This document shows, in pieces, positions 7,937-16,224 of a DNA stretch of 49,778 bases. Position numbers and translations under genes: made by a program. The notes under the pieces were generated by a model that saw nothing but the letters and a program-made list of their open reading frames with translations, had not been told where the DNA came from and made no database searches. Source of the stretch: an uncultured Mycoplasmatota bacterium (GTDB taxonomy: Bacteria; Bacillota_I; Bacilli_A; RF39; UBA660); NCBI GenBank assembly GCA_947166445.1, contig CAMVED010000008.1, positions 1-49,778 of the forward strand, in the 5' to 3' direction. Positions within the stretch are counted from its first letter, which is position 1; every line of letters begins with the position of its first letter.

Positions 7937-8659
7937 CTATTTAGTATTTTTACCTAAATTATATAATTGTTTGACTTCTTTTACAGTAAGTAATCTATAA
8001 TCTTTAGAAGCAAGTCCATCAAGTGTTAAAAAAGCAAACCTTTCTCTTTTTAGTTTTAATACTTTATGATTAACGCGTTCAAACATTTTCTTAACTTGAT
8101 GGTTTCTTCCTTCGGTAATAGTTAGTTCAATAATACTAGTATCAGTTTTTTTATCATAACTTTTAATCTTTACTCTTGCTTTTTGAGTTTTTATATTATC
8201 TATTATTACTCCCTTTTTTAAAGCCATAAGTTCATTAGGTAAAAGTTTTCCATTTATTTTAGCTATATAAGTTTTTTCAATATTATTCTTTGGGTGAGTT
8301 AATAAATTAGAAAGTTCTCCATCATTAGTTAAAAGAATAATACCAGTAGTATCATAATCAAGTCTACCAACAGGAAATATCCTAAGATTTGTATCAATTA
8401 AAGACGTAATTATCTTTCTATTCTTATCATCATCAGTAGTACATACTACTCCCCTAGGTTTATTAAGTAAATAATATACTTTTTGTTCTTGTTCTATAAG
8501 AATATCATCTACCTTTATTTGATCTTTATCATCCACTTTATGCCCTAATTCGGTAACAATAATATCATTAACTTTCACTTTTCCTTCTTTAATCAATTCT
8601 TCAGCTTTTCTTCTAGAGCAATAACCAGAATTTGCTATTTTCTTTTGCAATCGTTCCAT
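7937..8659 (-). CDS. rluB: 23S rRNA pseudouridine synthase, RsuA/RluB family
   Basis: 240 residues. An N-terminal S4 RNA-binding domain (MERLQKKIANSGYCSRRKAEELIKEG) is followed by the RsuA/RluB/E/F catalytic domain with FPVGRLDYDTTGIILLTNDG, whose Asp is the catalytic nucleophile, and the C-terminal ITEGRNHQVKKMFE. In Bacilli such a protein makes pseudouridine in the 23S rRNA peptidyl-transferase region. SD GAGGTGG. Assignment to RluB rather than RsuA/RluE rests on length and Bacilli precedent. It lies 37 bp downstream of dacA; the orphan RNA promoter follows its stop. Confidence 0.9.
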   Translation of the reverse strand: MERLQKKIANSGYCSRRKAEELIKEGKVKVNDIIVTELGHKVDDKDQIKVDDILIEQEQKVYYLLNKPRGVVCTTDDDKNRKIITSLIDTNLRIFPVGRLDYDTTGIILLTNDGELSNLLTHPKNNIEKTYIAKINGKLLPNELMALKKGVIIDNIKTQKARVKIKSYDKKTDTSIIELTITEGRNHQVKKMFERVNHKVLKLKRERFAFLTLDGLASKDYRLLTVKEVKQLYNLGKNTK

Positions 8660-8696
8660 AAGCCACCTCTAGAAGAATTATAAATTATTTTTTACA

Positions 8697-9746
8697 TTAA
8701 TGCAAACCTAAAAACTTTTTTATTTTTGGGATTATTCCGTCTTTTTTTTCTTTTAAATAAACCTTTTCTTTATAAATCTGTTCGTTATCTAAATAAATAA
8801 TTATATCTCCAACATAACCTCTTTTACTTTTATTATAAATTAATGCTTTCTTTATTCTGTTTCTTTCTTCTTTAGTTAAAGGATATTTAAATGAATTATT
8901 TATATAAAGTTTACCATTTAAATCAGTTTTTTCATCAAAGTTATTCTTATCTAGTATTAGATAATTTTTATATTTTGAAAAAATATCTTCATACATACTT
9001 ATATGACTTTTATAACCATAAGTATTACCACGAGATGCTATTACTATATTTAAATCATTATTTGAAGCACTACTTACAAGTAATCTTCCAGCCTTTGGTG
9101 TATATCCAGTTTTACCTCCCGTAGCTTTATTATACATTTTTAATATTTCAGTTCTATTTCTAAAATAATAACTTTTTTTATCACTGCTAGTATTGTATTC
9201 TTTCGTACCTACTATCTCTCTAAATAATTTATTTTTATATCCATAAGAGTATATAACTGCTAAATCGTTTACTGAAGTCATATTTTTAGTAGTATCATCG
9301 AGTCCAGTAGGATTTTCAAATACTGTTTTTTTTAAATGTAATTGCCTCGCTTTTTCATTCATAAGTCTTACAAAATTATCTATACTACCACCAGAATAAT
9401 TAGCAAGCGCCAAAGCCGCATCATTACCACTTCTAAGTATCATACCATATAATAAATCTTGTAAAAGAATATTCTCACCAACCTCTACATAAATATTAGT
9501 GCCATCTGCTATTAATATTTCATTTCCTACTTTTACAACATCAGCAGAATTAGAATTTTCAATTGCTACAATTAAAGTCATTATTTTAGTGGTGCTTGCA
9601 GGAAGTATACTCTCATCTTTAGCTAATTCTTTTATTACTCTGCCAGAATCCATATCCATAACAACATAATTACTTAAATATTCCTCTGCGTTTACTCTAA
9701 AAGAAATAAGCAATAGTAAAACTATAAACAAAAACACTTTTTTCAA
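8697..9746 (-). CDS. dacA: D-alanyl-D-alanine carboxypeptidase (PBP5/DacA type)
   Basis: A serine peptidase that trims the terminal D-Ala of peptidoglycan stem peptides outside the membrane. The active-site triads are visible: PASTTKIMT (SxxK), LRSGNDAALA (SxN-type SGN) and TGGKTGYT (KTG). The signal peptide is MKKVFLFIVLLLLISFRVNA with likely cleavage after VNA. The ORF track uses GTG at 9755, but the SD AGGTGA overlaps that codon; a TTG three codons later (9746) is correctly spaced and gives a normal signal peptide, so I prefer it. The C-terminal domain after the catalytic part is present but short; the end (KIKKFLGLH) may be the amphipathic membrane anchor. Confidence 0.93.
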   Translation of the reverse strand: MKKVFLFIVLLLLISFRVNAEEYLSNYVVMDMDSGRVIKELAKDESILPASTTKIMTLIVAIENSNSADVVKVGNEILIADGTNIYVEVGENILLQDLLYGMILRSGNDAALALANYSGGSIDNFVRLMNEKARQLHLKKTVFENPTGLDDTTKNMTSVNDLAVIYSYGYKNKLFREIVGTKEYNTSSDKKSYYFRNRTEILKMYNKATGGKTGYTPKAGRLLVSSASNNDLNIVIASRGNTYGYKSHISMYEDIFSKYKNYLILDKNNFDEKTDLNGKLYINNSFKYPLTKEERNRIKKALIYNKSKRGYVGDIIIYLDNEQIYKEKVYLKEKKDGIIPKIKKFLGLH

Positions 9747-9769
9747 ACAAATCACCTAGTTAATAATAT

Positions 9770-9796
9770 GAAAAAAAGAAGTCACTATTAACTTCT
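9770..9796 (-). terminator. Terminator after the hybrid kinase-like gene
   Basis: Minus strand AGAAGT, 8-nt loop, ACTTCT, then TTTTTT. It separates the kinase-like gene from dacA. Confidence 0.7.
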
Positions 9797-11628
9797 TATA
9801 TATATTTTTCAGTAATTCTTTTTACTTCATCTTCTATTTTTTCTTCAAGTATACAATCGGTAAAACCATCTTCTATAAAATGATCTTTAATAAACTCTTT
9901 ATCTTTATTAATTGTAATAATTATTGGAGTATTAAACTTTTTTATCTTTTTTAATTCTTTCATTATTGTAAATGCAGAATCTGGTTTCATTTCATCTTTT
10001 AATATAATTAAATTATATTGATCACCAGAATTAATCTTATCTATTACATCTTGTCCTACTAAAGTACCAACTGTATCTACATCAGATTTTGATATCAAAC
10101 GTCCAAGTTTTTCAAGAGTTTCATTATTATCATCTGCTATTAAAACTCGTTTTTTATTTTTCAAACTTTTACCATACTTTTTAGCATTTTCTATTTGAAC
10201 ATCACTCTTAGTTTTTCCTATTTTTTGATCAATAACTATAACTACTATTGTACCTTTTTCTCCTTCGCTTCTAATACTAATAGAGCCACCTAACATTTTG
10301 ATTATTTTAATTACAATAGGCAATTTCAAATCTAAACTATCAATCTTTTCAAATTCTTCAGCGCTCAATTCTTCATTTGAAGAAAGCAATTTATTTATTT
10401 TAGCAATATCCATACCTTTACCAGAATCTTTAATTGTAAAAATCATTCTGCAAGTATCATATCTAGTAACAGTATCTACTTCAAAATCAATAAATCCTTC
10501 ATCTGTATATTTTATACTATTAGAAATTATAGATAAAAGCACTTGTTTTAATTTTATATAATCACCACATAATTTTTCTGGATAACTATTATGTACTTTA
10601 ATACTAAACTTAATATCGTCTTCTTTCTTAGCAATTGCCAAACTGTTTTTTACATATGCTTCTGTATCTACAAATATCTTCTTAGTAATATACTCATTAT
10701 CTTGCATCTTTATTTTCTTAAAGTCCATTGAAGATACATCAGTTATGTCATTTATTATGAAATAAGCATTATTAGCATCTTGTTCTATTTGTTTGATTAT
10801 TTGTTCTCTTTCAGTTTTATTTTTAGCATCATAATAAGCTTTAGTATTATCTAAAATATCTTTAACAGGCTTTTTCATTTCTTGCGATACTTTAAATAAG
10901 AAATTTGATTTATCATTTACTGTTTCTTCAACAAGTTCTTTATTCCGAAGTAATGTATCAATCATTTGCATATCTGGATTCTCAATGGTATGAAACATTA
11001 TGAATGCTATAAATACAAATACTGGATTTATTATATAGTTAAGTGAAGGATTTAAAATAATAACAAGTACCACTAAAGAACCTAAAACAATAAATAAATA
11101 AAGTGGTATATATTTCTTGTTTTTTAAATTTTTTCTATTCGAAAGTACACATACTATTTGAGTAATAAAACCTATAGCAAACATTGTATAAGTAAATAGT
11201 ATTGCAGGACCTTCCGCTACTGCACCAGAATCAGATATTTCAACTGAAATTGGCAAAACAAGAATAAGTGCTATACTTACAAGTTCTAAAGTATTAAATA
11301 CTTTACTAACTTTAGATTCATTAATTATACCTTTTCTAGAAACGTGAAAAAAGTAGTAAGTTAGGATAGAAATCCAAAGAAGCAAACATATCAAATACAA
11401 TTTATTAAGTATCACAATAAATGTCAAACTATAATGTAATGAAGGAGTTACAGCAAGTCCTAACACTAAACCACTTAACGATATAAAGACATTTACTATT
11501 AAAAAGTTTTTATATGTTTCATCCTCAAACTGTTTAGATCTCTTTTTTCTAAAAAATATTATACATGTAGAAACAATAAGTAAAAATGCATAAATATTAA
11601 TTAATAAAAATCCTAAAATACTACTCAT
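9796..11628 (-). CDS. Seven-TM hybrid histidine-kinase-like protein lacking the phospho-accepting His
   Basis: 610 residues. About seven hydrophobic segments fill residues 1-225. A dimerisation helix follows in which the H-box reads FLFKVSQEMKKPV: the expected SHExxxP histidine is Gln (codon CAA). The ATPase domain is complete in outline, with N-box LLSIISNSIKYTDEG, IKDSGKGMD and LGGSISIRSEGEKGT. A C-terminal receiver-like domain has VLIADDNNE and ILKDEMKP, but the conserved Lys region (DCILEEKI) is altered. It looks like a degenerate kinase acting as a sensor, phosphatase or scaffold (inference). The true ATG (SD GGAGAG) is five codons inside the track ORF. It follows the AMP-ligase gene by 26 bp, so they are probably one operon. 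Confidence 0.75.
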   Translation of the reverse strand: MSSILGFLLINIYAFLLIVSTCIIFFRKKRSKQFEDETYKNFLIVNVFISLSGLVLGLAVTPSLHYSLTFIVILNKLYLICLLLWISILTYYFFHVSRKGIINESKVSKVFNTLELVSIALILVLPISVEISDSGAVAEGPAILFTYTMFAIGFITQIVCVLSNRKNLKNKKYIPLYLFIVLGSLVVLVIILNPSLNYIINPVFVFIAFIMFHTIENPDMQMIDTLLRNKELVEETVNDKSNFLFKVSQEMKKPVKDILDNTKAYYDAKNKTEREQIIKQIEQDANNAYFIINDITDVSSMDFKKIKMQDNEYITKKIFVDTEAYVKNSLAIAKKEDDIKFSIKVHNSYPEKLCGDYIKLKQVLLSIISNSIKYTDEGFIDFEVDTVTRYDTCRMIFTIKDSGKGMDIAKINKLLSSNEELSAEEFEKIDSLDLKLPIVIKIIKMLGGSISIRSEGEKGTIVVIVIDQKIGKTKSDVQIENAKKYGKSLKNKKRVLIADDNNETLEKLGRLISKSDVDTVGTLVGQDVIDKINSGDQYNLIILKDEMKPDSAFTIMKELKKIKKFNTPIIITINKDKEFIKDHFIEDGFTDCILEEKIEDEVKRITEKYI

Positions 11629-11654
11629 ATCATCACTCTCCAATAATAACTATT

Positions 11655-13652
11655 CTATTTTATTTTTCTTACCTTACCCTTTTTATCTTTAAAAATATCA
11701 ATACTTTCAACTGCAACATTTGTTTCGTTTACGACAACGCTTATTTCATCACCAGTTAATCCTTCCGCCTCAAGAGCCTTAAAGTCTACTTTATTTCCTT
11801 TATTTAAAGGGAGACTTTCTCTAATTTTAAACTTTGAAGGAATTTGTCTAGAATTCATATTAGGGTTCCCTATTATATTATTATAAACTATATCTTCAAT
11901 TATTGCAATTTGTTCTTCTTCATTTAAATCATTATTTTCAAGTACCAAATGACAAATTGGCATTTGTCCTCTTATATCCTTATCATAATAAGGAACAATT
12001 CTTGCATATCTAACATTTTCATTTTCTTCAATAGGTTTTTCTATTTCAGAAGGTTTAATCTTAAATCCATCGATTCTTGCAAAAGATCTACCTTTTCTTT
12101 CATCAATAAAGAAACATCCATCTTTATCCATATATCCAATATCTTTTGTTCTAATATAACTGTTACCGTCCATTTCATAATGAGGAACAATTACATCACC
12201 ATGAAGCAATCCATTAGTTACATGATTAGCAGAAACTGCAATTTCTCCTCTCAAAACATCCATACCATCTTCGAAACGAAGAGGGACCAATCTATCTTCT
12301 ATTTCGGGATCAACCATCGTATAAATAGTCTTTGGAGCAGGTATACCAATAGTATTTGGTTTGTTATAATCATCCTTAGCATAAGTTCCGCAACCACAAA
12401 ACTCGCTCATACCATGACCTTTTTCAACTTCTGCATTACTACCATGTTCTCTTAACCATTCACTAATTCGTTCTTCGTCTTCATATGTCATAGCATCCCC
12501 ACCATACACAACTCTTTGAATGTATGATAAATCTTCATTTTTTAATAACTCATATTCAGGAAGAGCTGTTAAAAAAGCAGGTGGAGTCATTATTGCACTT
12601 GGTTTATATTTCTTTATCAAATATCCAAATTCACTTATAACAAATGCAGGAACATCGATATTAATACCTCTGTTATAGAAACTTTGAATATCATTGTTAT
12701 ATCTTCCAAAAGGCGCAAATCCAGGAAGTATATGAAGGGATGTTCCTCCTTCGTTAGGACCTACTCCTGCAATTTGGCATTGAATTACCGAAGCGTTGGC
12801 ATTTCCATTTGATAAAGCAATAGGTTTTGGTCTTGCTCCACTTGTACCAGAAGTATGACCAATATAATTAATAAGATCTGGATCTGATACTATTTCAAAT
12901 CTTGAATTTTGGCATTCTTTTACTAAATCCATATAATTATATACATTTAATGGTGATGTACTTATTGCTGCATTCAAAACTTCTTGTTGCTTTTGAACAT
13001 CCCCCATTAGTTTAGCAGAAACACTTTTTAATATGTCAACAGGAATATTATCACTAATATCAAAATTACCTTGTTTTAATTTATCATAATTAATTACATC
13101 AGTAACATAACTAAGATAAGCTCTTTCATCCATACTATCTGATGCATTAATAATTATAACATCATTAATACCCATTTCCTTAAGTTCATTTTCTATAGGC
13201 TTAATCATTCCCAAATAACACATATCAACTGCTACAATATATTTAGGCTTCTCATATTTAATTATTTCTAAAAGCTTCCTCGAATTAGTTATTGGATCCA
13301 TACTATCTGGTCTAGGATCGATATAATCAGTAATTGCACCAATTTGACTTGCTCCAAACCAAATATCCCTTTCTTCTGGTATATTTGGAACCATACTTAA
13401 AATAATATCACCTTGTTTTACTCCAAGATTAGATAATACTTTTGAGGCGTTATTAGCTCTATCCCATAACTCATCATAACTAATTTTTTTGCCATAATAC
13501 TCAACAGCAACCTTAGATTTTCTCCATTTGTTTCTCTCTTTCAAAAGATCAACCATACCAACTGTAGGTTCACCAAATGGCACATATAAACCATCATAAT
13601 ACTTCATCCACGGTCTATCTATATGTGGATAACCAGTTTTTTTATTTTCCAT
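11655..13652 (-). CDS. AMP-forming acyl/aryl-CoA synthetase-like ligase
   Basis: 665 residues of the ANL adenylating superfamily. Core motifs: IGHTSGTSGARPKPIALS (P-loop A3), GHGMSEFCGCGTYA (A5), RTKDIGYMDKDGCFFIDE (A7), SFARIDGFKIKPSEIE (A8) and LPLNKGNKVDFKAL with the C-terminal catalytic Lys (A10). The substrate would be a carboxylic acid activated as acyl-AMP and probably passed to CoA or a carrier; no carrier gene is visible nearby. The start is ATG 13652 with SD GGGGAGG; the track ORF begins seven codons earlier. A TTGGAA-N17-TATAAT promoter precedes it and the kinase-like gene follows it. The specific substrate is unknown. Confidence 0.82.
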   Translation of the reverse strand: MENKKTGYPHIDRPWMKYYDGLYVPFGEPTVGMVDLLKERNKWRKSKVAVEYYGKKISYDELWDRANNASKVLSNLGVKQGDIILSMVPNIPEERDIWFGASQIGAITDYIDPRPDSMDPITNSRKLLEIIKYEKPKYIVAVDMCYLGMIKPIENELKEMGINDVIIINASDSMDERAYLSYVTDVINYDKLKQGNFDISDNIPVDILKSVSAKLMGDVQKQQEVLNAAISTSPLNVYNYMDLVKECQNSRFEIVSDPDLINYIGHTSGTSGARPKPIALSNGNANASVIQCQIAGVGPNEGGTSLHILPGFAPFGRYNNDIQSFYNRGINIDVPAFVISEFGYLIKKYKPSAIMTPPAFLTALPEYELLKNEDLSYIQRVVYGGDAMTYEDEERISEWLREHGSNAEVEKGHGMSEFCGCGTYAKDDYNKPNTIGIPAPKTIYTMVDPEIEDRLVPLRFEDGMDVLRGEIAVSANHVTNGLLHGDVIVPHYEMDGNSYIRTKDIGYMDKDGCFFIDERKGRSFARIDGFKIKPSEIEKPIEENENVRYARIVPYYDKDIRGQMPICHLVLENNDLNEEEQIAIIEDIVYNNIIGNPNMNSRQIPSKFKIRESLPLNKGNKVDFKALEAEGLTGDEISVVVNETNVAVESIDIFKDKKGKVRKIK

Positions 13653-13687
13653 AATTCCTCCCCTGTATATCATAATATTACAAATTA

Positions 13688-13716
13688 ATTATAACATTGT
13701 ACTTCTACTTTTCCAA
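13688..13716 (-). promoter_or_regulatory. Promoter of the AMP-ligase/kinase-like operon
   Basis: Minus strand TTGGAA, 17 nt, TATAAT. A 15-bp perfect palindrome lies 7 bp upstream of its -35 box (see next entry). Confidence 0.65.
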
Positions 13717-13723
13717 ATTAAAA

Positions 13724-13738
13724 TGTCAACACTTGACA
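13724..13738. promoter_or_regulatory. Palindrome TGTCAA-CAC-TTGACA, possible operator
   Basis: A perfect inverted repeat with 6-bp arms and a 3-bp centre in the divergent ligase/rnhC region. Each arm also spells TTGACA on one strand, so it could be a pair of -35 boxes; neither has a convincing -10 at 16-18 nt. Its position just upstream of the ligase promoter suits a regulator site. Confidence 0.35.
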
Positions 13739-13827
13739 AAAAAAGTAATCCTATCATAAAATCAAACAACAAAAAAAGCAACTATCTAAGCAACATTTGC
13801 GTTTTAAAACAAATTTCATAGCTACAA

Positions 13828-13856
13828 TTGTAAAATTTCAAAATATTTATTATAAT
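13828..13856 (+). promoter_or_regulatory. Promoter of rnhC
   Basis: TTGTAA, 17 nt, TATAAT. The predicted start is only about 10 nt before the ATG at 13873. Confidence 0.65.
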
Positions 13857-13872
13857 AAAAACAGGTGATATT

Positions 13873-14769
13873 ATGAATGTCGTAATAAAAATTGATGAAG
13901 AAACAAAGAAAAAAATGATTGAGTACTACAAGGATAAAGTAAGAGAAAAAACTCCTCCTTATGCTATATTTCAAGCCCAAGAGGAAGATACTATTATTAC
14001 ATTATACGAATCAGGAAAAGCTATGTTTCAAGGAACTAGTGCATTCGTAGATGCAAATATGTGGAAAGCTATAAAAGAAAACGATGAAACAGATGTAGAT
14101 CAAAACGATTATATGAATGTTTCTTCAGTAGGATCTGATGAAGTTGGTACCGGAGACTATTTTGGACCAATTGTTGTTACAAGTACTTATGTAAAAAAAG
14201 AAGATATTGATTTTCTAAAAGATTTAGGAGTTACTGATTCTAAAAAAATAACTGACGACAAAATAAAGAAAATAGCGCCTGAAATAATTAAAAAAATTAA
14301 ATATAAAAGCATTATATTAAAAAATGAAGAATATAACGAAAAGTATTCTAAAGAAAATAACATGAATAAAATAAAAGCTATTATGCACAATAAAGTACTT
14401 TACTCTATTTTAAAAGATATAAATGAAAAACCAGAATTAGTTATTGTAGATGAATTTGCTAGAGAAACAAGATACTATTCATATCTTGAAGATGTTCCAA
14501 ATGTAGTAAAAGGAATTACCTTTGTTACAAAAGCAGAATCAAAAAACCTGGCAGTAGCTGCAGCCTCTATTATAAGCAGATACATATTTTTAAATGAATT
14601 TGATAAAATGTGTGATAATTATCATTTACCATTACCAAAAGGAAGTGGACATGAAGTAGATACTATAGGACAAGAAGCAGTAGAAAAATATGGAAAAGAA
14701 ATACTTGATAAAATAGCTAAAAAGAATTTTTCTAACACCAGTAGAATACTTCGAACTAAAATAATTTAA
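13873..14769 (+). CDS. rnhC: Ribonuclease HIII
   Basis: 298 residues. The N-terminal TBP-like substrate-binding domain (about 1-85, with QGTSAFVDANMW) is followed by the type-2 RNase H fold with SVGSDEVGTGDYFGPIVV (catalytic Asp/Glu of DEVGxGxxxGP), VTDSKK, VIVDEFA and AAASIISRYIF. It cleaves RNA in RNA-DNA hybrids during repair and replication. SD AGGTGA. The length and the N-terminal domain separate HIII from HII. Transcribed alone and ended by a bidirectional terminator shared with the next, convergent gene. Confidence 0.95.
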   Translation: MNVVIKIDEETKKKMIEYYKDKVREKTPPYAIFQAQEEDTIITLYESGKAMFQGTSAFVDANMWKAIKENDETDVDQNDYMNVSSVGSDEVGTGDYFGPIVVTSTYVKKEDIDFLKDLGVTDSKKITDDKIKKIAPEIIKKIKYKSIILKNEEYNEKYSKENNMNKIKAIMHNKVLYSILKDINEKPELVIVDEFARETRYYSYLEDVPNVVKGITFVTKAESKNLAVAAASIISRYIFLNEFDKMCDNYHLPLPKGSGHEVDTIGQEAVEKYGKEILDKIAKKNFSNTSRILRTKII

Positions 14770-14770
14770 A

Positions 14771-14802
14771 AACAAGTAAACTATTTATTTACTTGTTTTT
14801 TT
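14771..14802. terminator. Bidirectional terminator between rnhC and the Mbeg1-like gene
   Basis: A 10-bp stem AACAAGTAAA/TTTACTTGTT with 7-nt loop, followed by T-runs on both sides. The stop codon of the minus-strand gene lies inside it. Confidence 0.85.
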
Positions 14803-15820
14803 CTGGATTAAACATTAGTTTTACTAAATCAATAAATACTTTTTTAGTATTTTCATCTACTCCTTTAATATCAAAAACCATCTTTTTAAAATCGTTAAAA
14901 TTGATATTATTAAAACCTTTTTCATATATATTATTATTTTCTAAAAATACATTTACTTCATCTAATATTTTTAACATATCATCATCTTTTAATTTAATTA
15001 GACTTTTATCAATACTTTCCTTAAACTTTCTAGAAGTAATTATCAAATTAGTTTTTACAAAGAACTGACCAAATACATCCCAGTTAGTAGGATAATGCTG
15101 TTTAAAACCAATACCTTTAGCTTTTATATAAGTATAATTATCATTAAAAAGAAGAACTCCTACTATACTACCTTCTGGAAGTATATTAATTGTTTTATCA
15201 TTAACTTTCTTAAATTCTTTAGAATTATATTGTTCTTTTCTAAAGCCCGGCCCATCAAAATTATAGATCTTTTTTATTCTAGTAAAAATTGAATTCGTAC
15301 ACATCATAGAAGAAGCCATAGCAAGATTACCACCTTTAGAATGACCACATACATATATGTTCTTATCACTATTTTTAATAGTATCATTTAAATACTTAAT
15401 AGCATATTCTTGCGTATTAGTAGGAAACTTACAAGATAACATAAAATTTTCCATCCAACCAGATACAGATGCATTAGTCCCCTCATACACTACATAAGTA
15501 TTATCTTCATCTCTAATAGTAAAAGCACCAAACTGTAATGTATTATTATTAATTTTAGAAATATTTGATACTCTTAAATTTTTATATCTTTTACTACTAT
15601 AAATTATTCTATATATTTCTAATGCTATTGGAGCAATCGCACCATGTTCATACTTATTTATATATTTATTTAAATCTTCTAATAACACATAATCTTTCAT
15701 ACTTTTAAGAGGTAAATATATAAGTATAGAAAAAAGAAGTGCATCCATTACATTAAATAGTATTTCATCAAAACTATAATCTTTATAATAATTTAGATAT
15801 TCATATATATTTTTATTCAT
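14789..15820 (-). CDS. Mbeg1-like alpha/beta hydrolase (DUF2974)
   Basis: 343 residues. The nucleophile elbow VCGHSKGGNLAMASS (Ser of GHSKGG) follows a VVYEGTNASVSGWMENF segment, together characteristic of the DUF2974 lipase-like family common in Firmicutes. YNFDGPGF after the elbow probably leads to the catalytic acid, and a His appears in FKQHYPTN. No signal peptide, so probably cytoplasmic; one hydrophobic stretch (about residues 26-40) could be buried or peripheral. SD GGGAGAT. The family's physiological substrate is not established; phospholipid or ester hydrolysis is inference. Confidence 0.8.
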   Translation of the reverse strand: MNKNIYEYLNYYKDYSFDEILFNVMDALLFSILIYLPLKSMKDYVLLEDLNKYINKYEHGAIAPIALEIYRIIYSSKRYKNLRVSNISKINNNTLQFGAFTIRDEDNTYVVYEGTNASVSGWMENFMLSCKFPTNTQEYAIKYLNDTIKNSDKNIYVCGHSKGGNLAMASSMMCTNSIFTRIKKIYNFDGPGFRKEQYNSKEFKKVNDKTINILPEGSIVGVLLFNDNYTYIKAKGIGFKQHYPTNWDVFGQFFVKTNLIITSRKFKESIDKSLIKLKDDDMLKILDEVNVFLENNNIYEKGFNNINFNDFKKMVFDIKGVDENTKKVFIDLVKLMFNPEKNK

Positions 15821-15886
15821 AATACATCTCCCATAATATAAATATATTATATAAAATCTTATTTAATCTTTTAATAAACCATTAAT

Positions 15887-15915
15887 TTCACAACATATAG
15901 TTATTTGCATATGAT
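15887..15915 (+). promoter_or_regulatory. Promoter of the 84-residue Pro/Gly/Tyr-rich protein
   Basis: TTCACA, 17 nt, TATGAT, followed by SD AGAAAGGAG and the ATG at 15936. Confidence 0.5.
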
Positions 15916-15935
15916 ATATCAGAAAGGAGTTATAT

Positions 15936-16190
15936 ATGCATTACAATAATACTGTGCCCTATTACCCTAACAACATATATTTGGATAATTCCTATAGGCA
16001 AGTAAGACCTAGACCAGGATTTGGCCCAGGACCACGCCCTGGATTTAATAATAATAGATTAGTAGGACCCGGAGGATTCCTACTTCCATTTGCATTAGGA
16101 TTTGTATCATCGCCACTTATTTTCGGAGCAACTCGCCCTAGACCTCCATATTATCCAGTATATGGGCCTGGTTACTTTCCATACTATTAA
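15936..16190 (+). CDS. Small Pro/Gly/Tyr-rich protein, unknown function
   Basis: 84 residues with a strong SD (AAAGGAG, 6-8 nt from ATG). Composition is striking: N-terminal Tyr/Pro/Asn-rich part, a PRPGFGPGPRPGF repeat-like stretch, a single hydrophobic segment (GFLLPFALGFVSSPLIFG) and a Tyr/Pro-rich tail (PPYYPVYGPGYFPYY). It recalls small coat-like or surface-associated proteins of Firmicutes, but I do not recognise a family, and no sporulation genes are present in this window to support a coat role. The aromatic/Pro tails could mediate self-association or carbohydrate contact (inference). It stands alone and ends in a long perfect hairpin shared with the next, convergent gene. Confidence 0.75.
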   Translation: MHYNNTVPYYPNNIYLDNSYRQVRPRPGFGPGPRPGFNNNRLVGPGGFLLPFALGFVSSPLIFGATRPRPPYYPVYGPGYFPYY

Positions 16191-16224
16191 GTAAAAGATT
16201 TACTTTAAAAGTAAATCTTTTACT
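16190..16224. terminator. 16-bp perfect hairpin between convergent genes
   Basis: AGTAAAAGATTTACTT, loop TAA, AAGTAAATCTTTTACT. Neither side has a proper T-run, so it is a weak terminator on sequence alone; it may act as a 3' stabiliser or bidirectional pause. It contains the end of both flanking genes. Confidence 0.5.

Noticed and set aside
11949-12455. 168-residue plus-strand ORF opposite the AMP ligase
   Set aside because: A shadow ORF: low-complexity Ile/Phe/Asn sequence, no SD, and the minus strand encodes all ANL motifs. The same applies to 5210-5569, 9024-region, 29998-30285, 30436-30732, 33647-34027, 34725-35126 and 43786-44152.
13740-13800. Hairpin GCAA...TTGC with T-run on the minus strand as a terminator
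   Set aside because: The stem is only 4-5 bp and no gene would be terminated by it; too weak to annotate.
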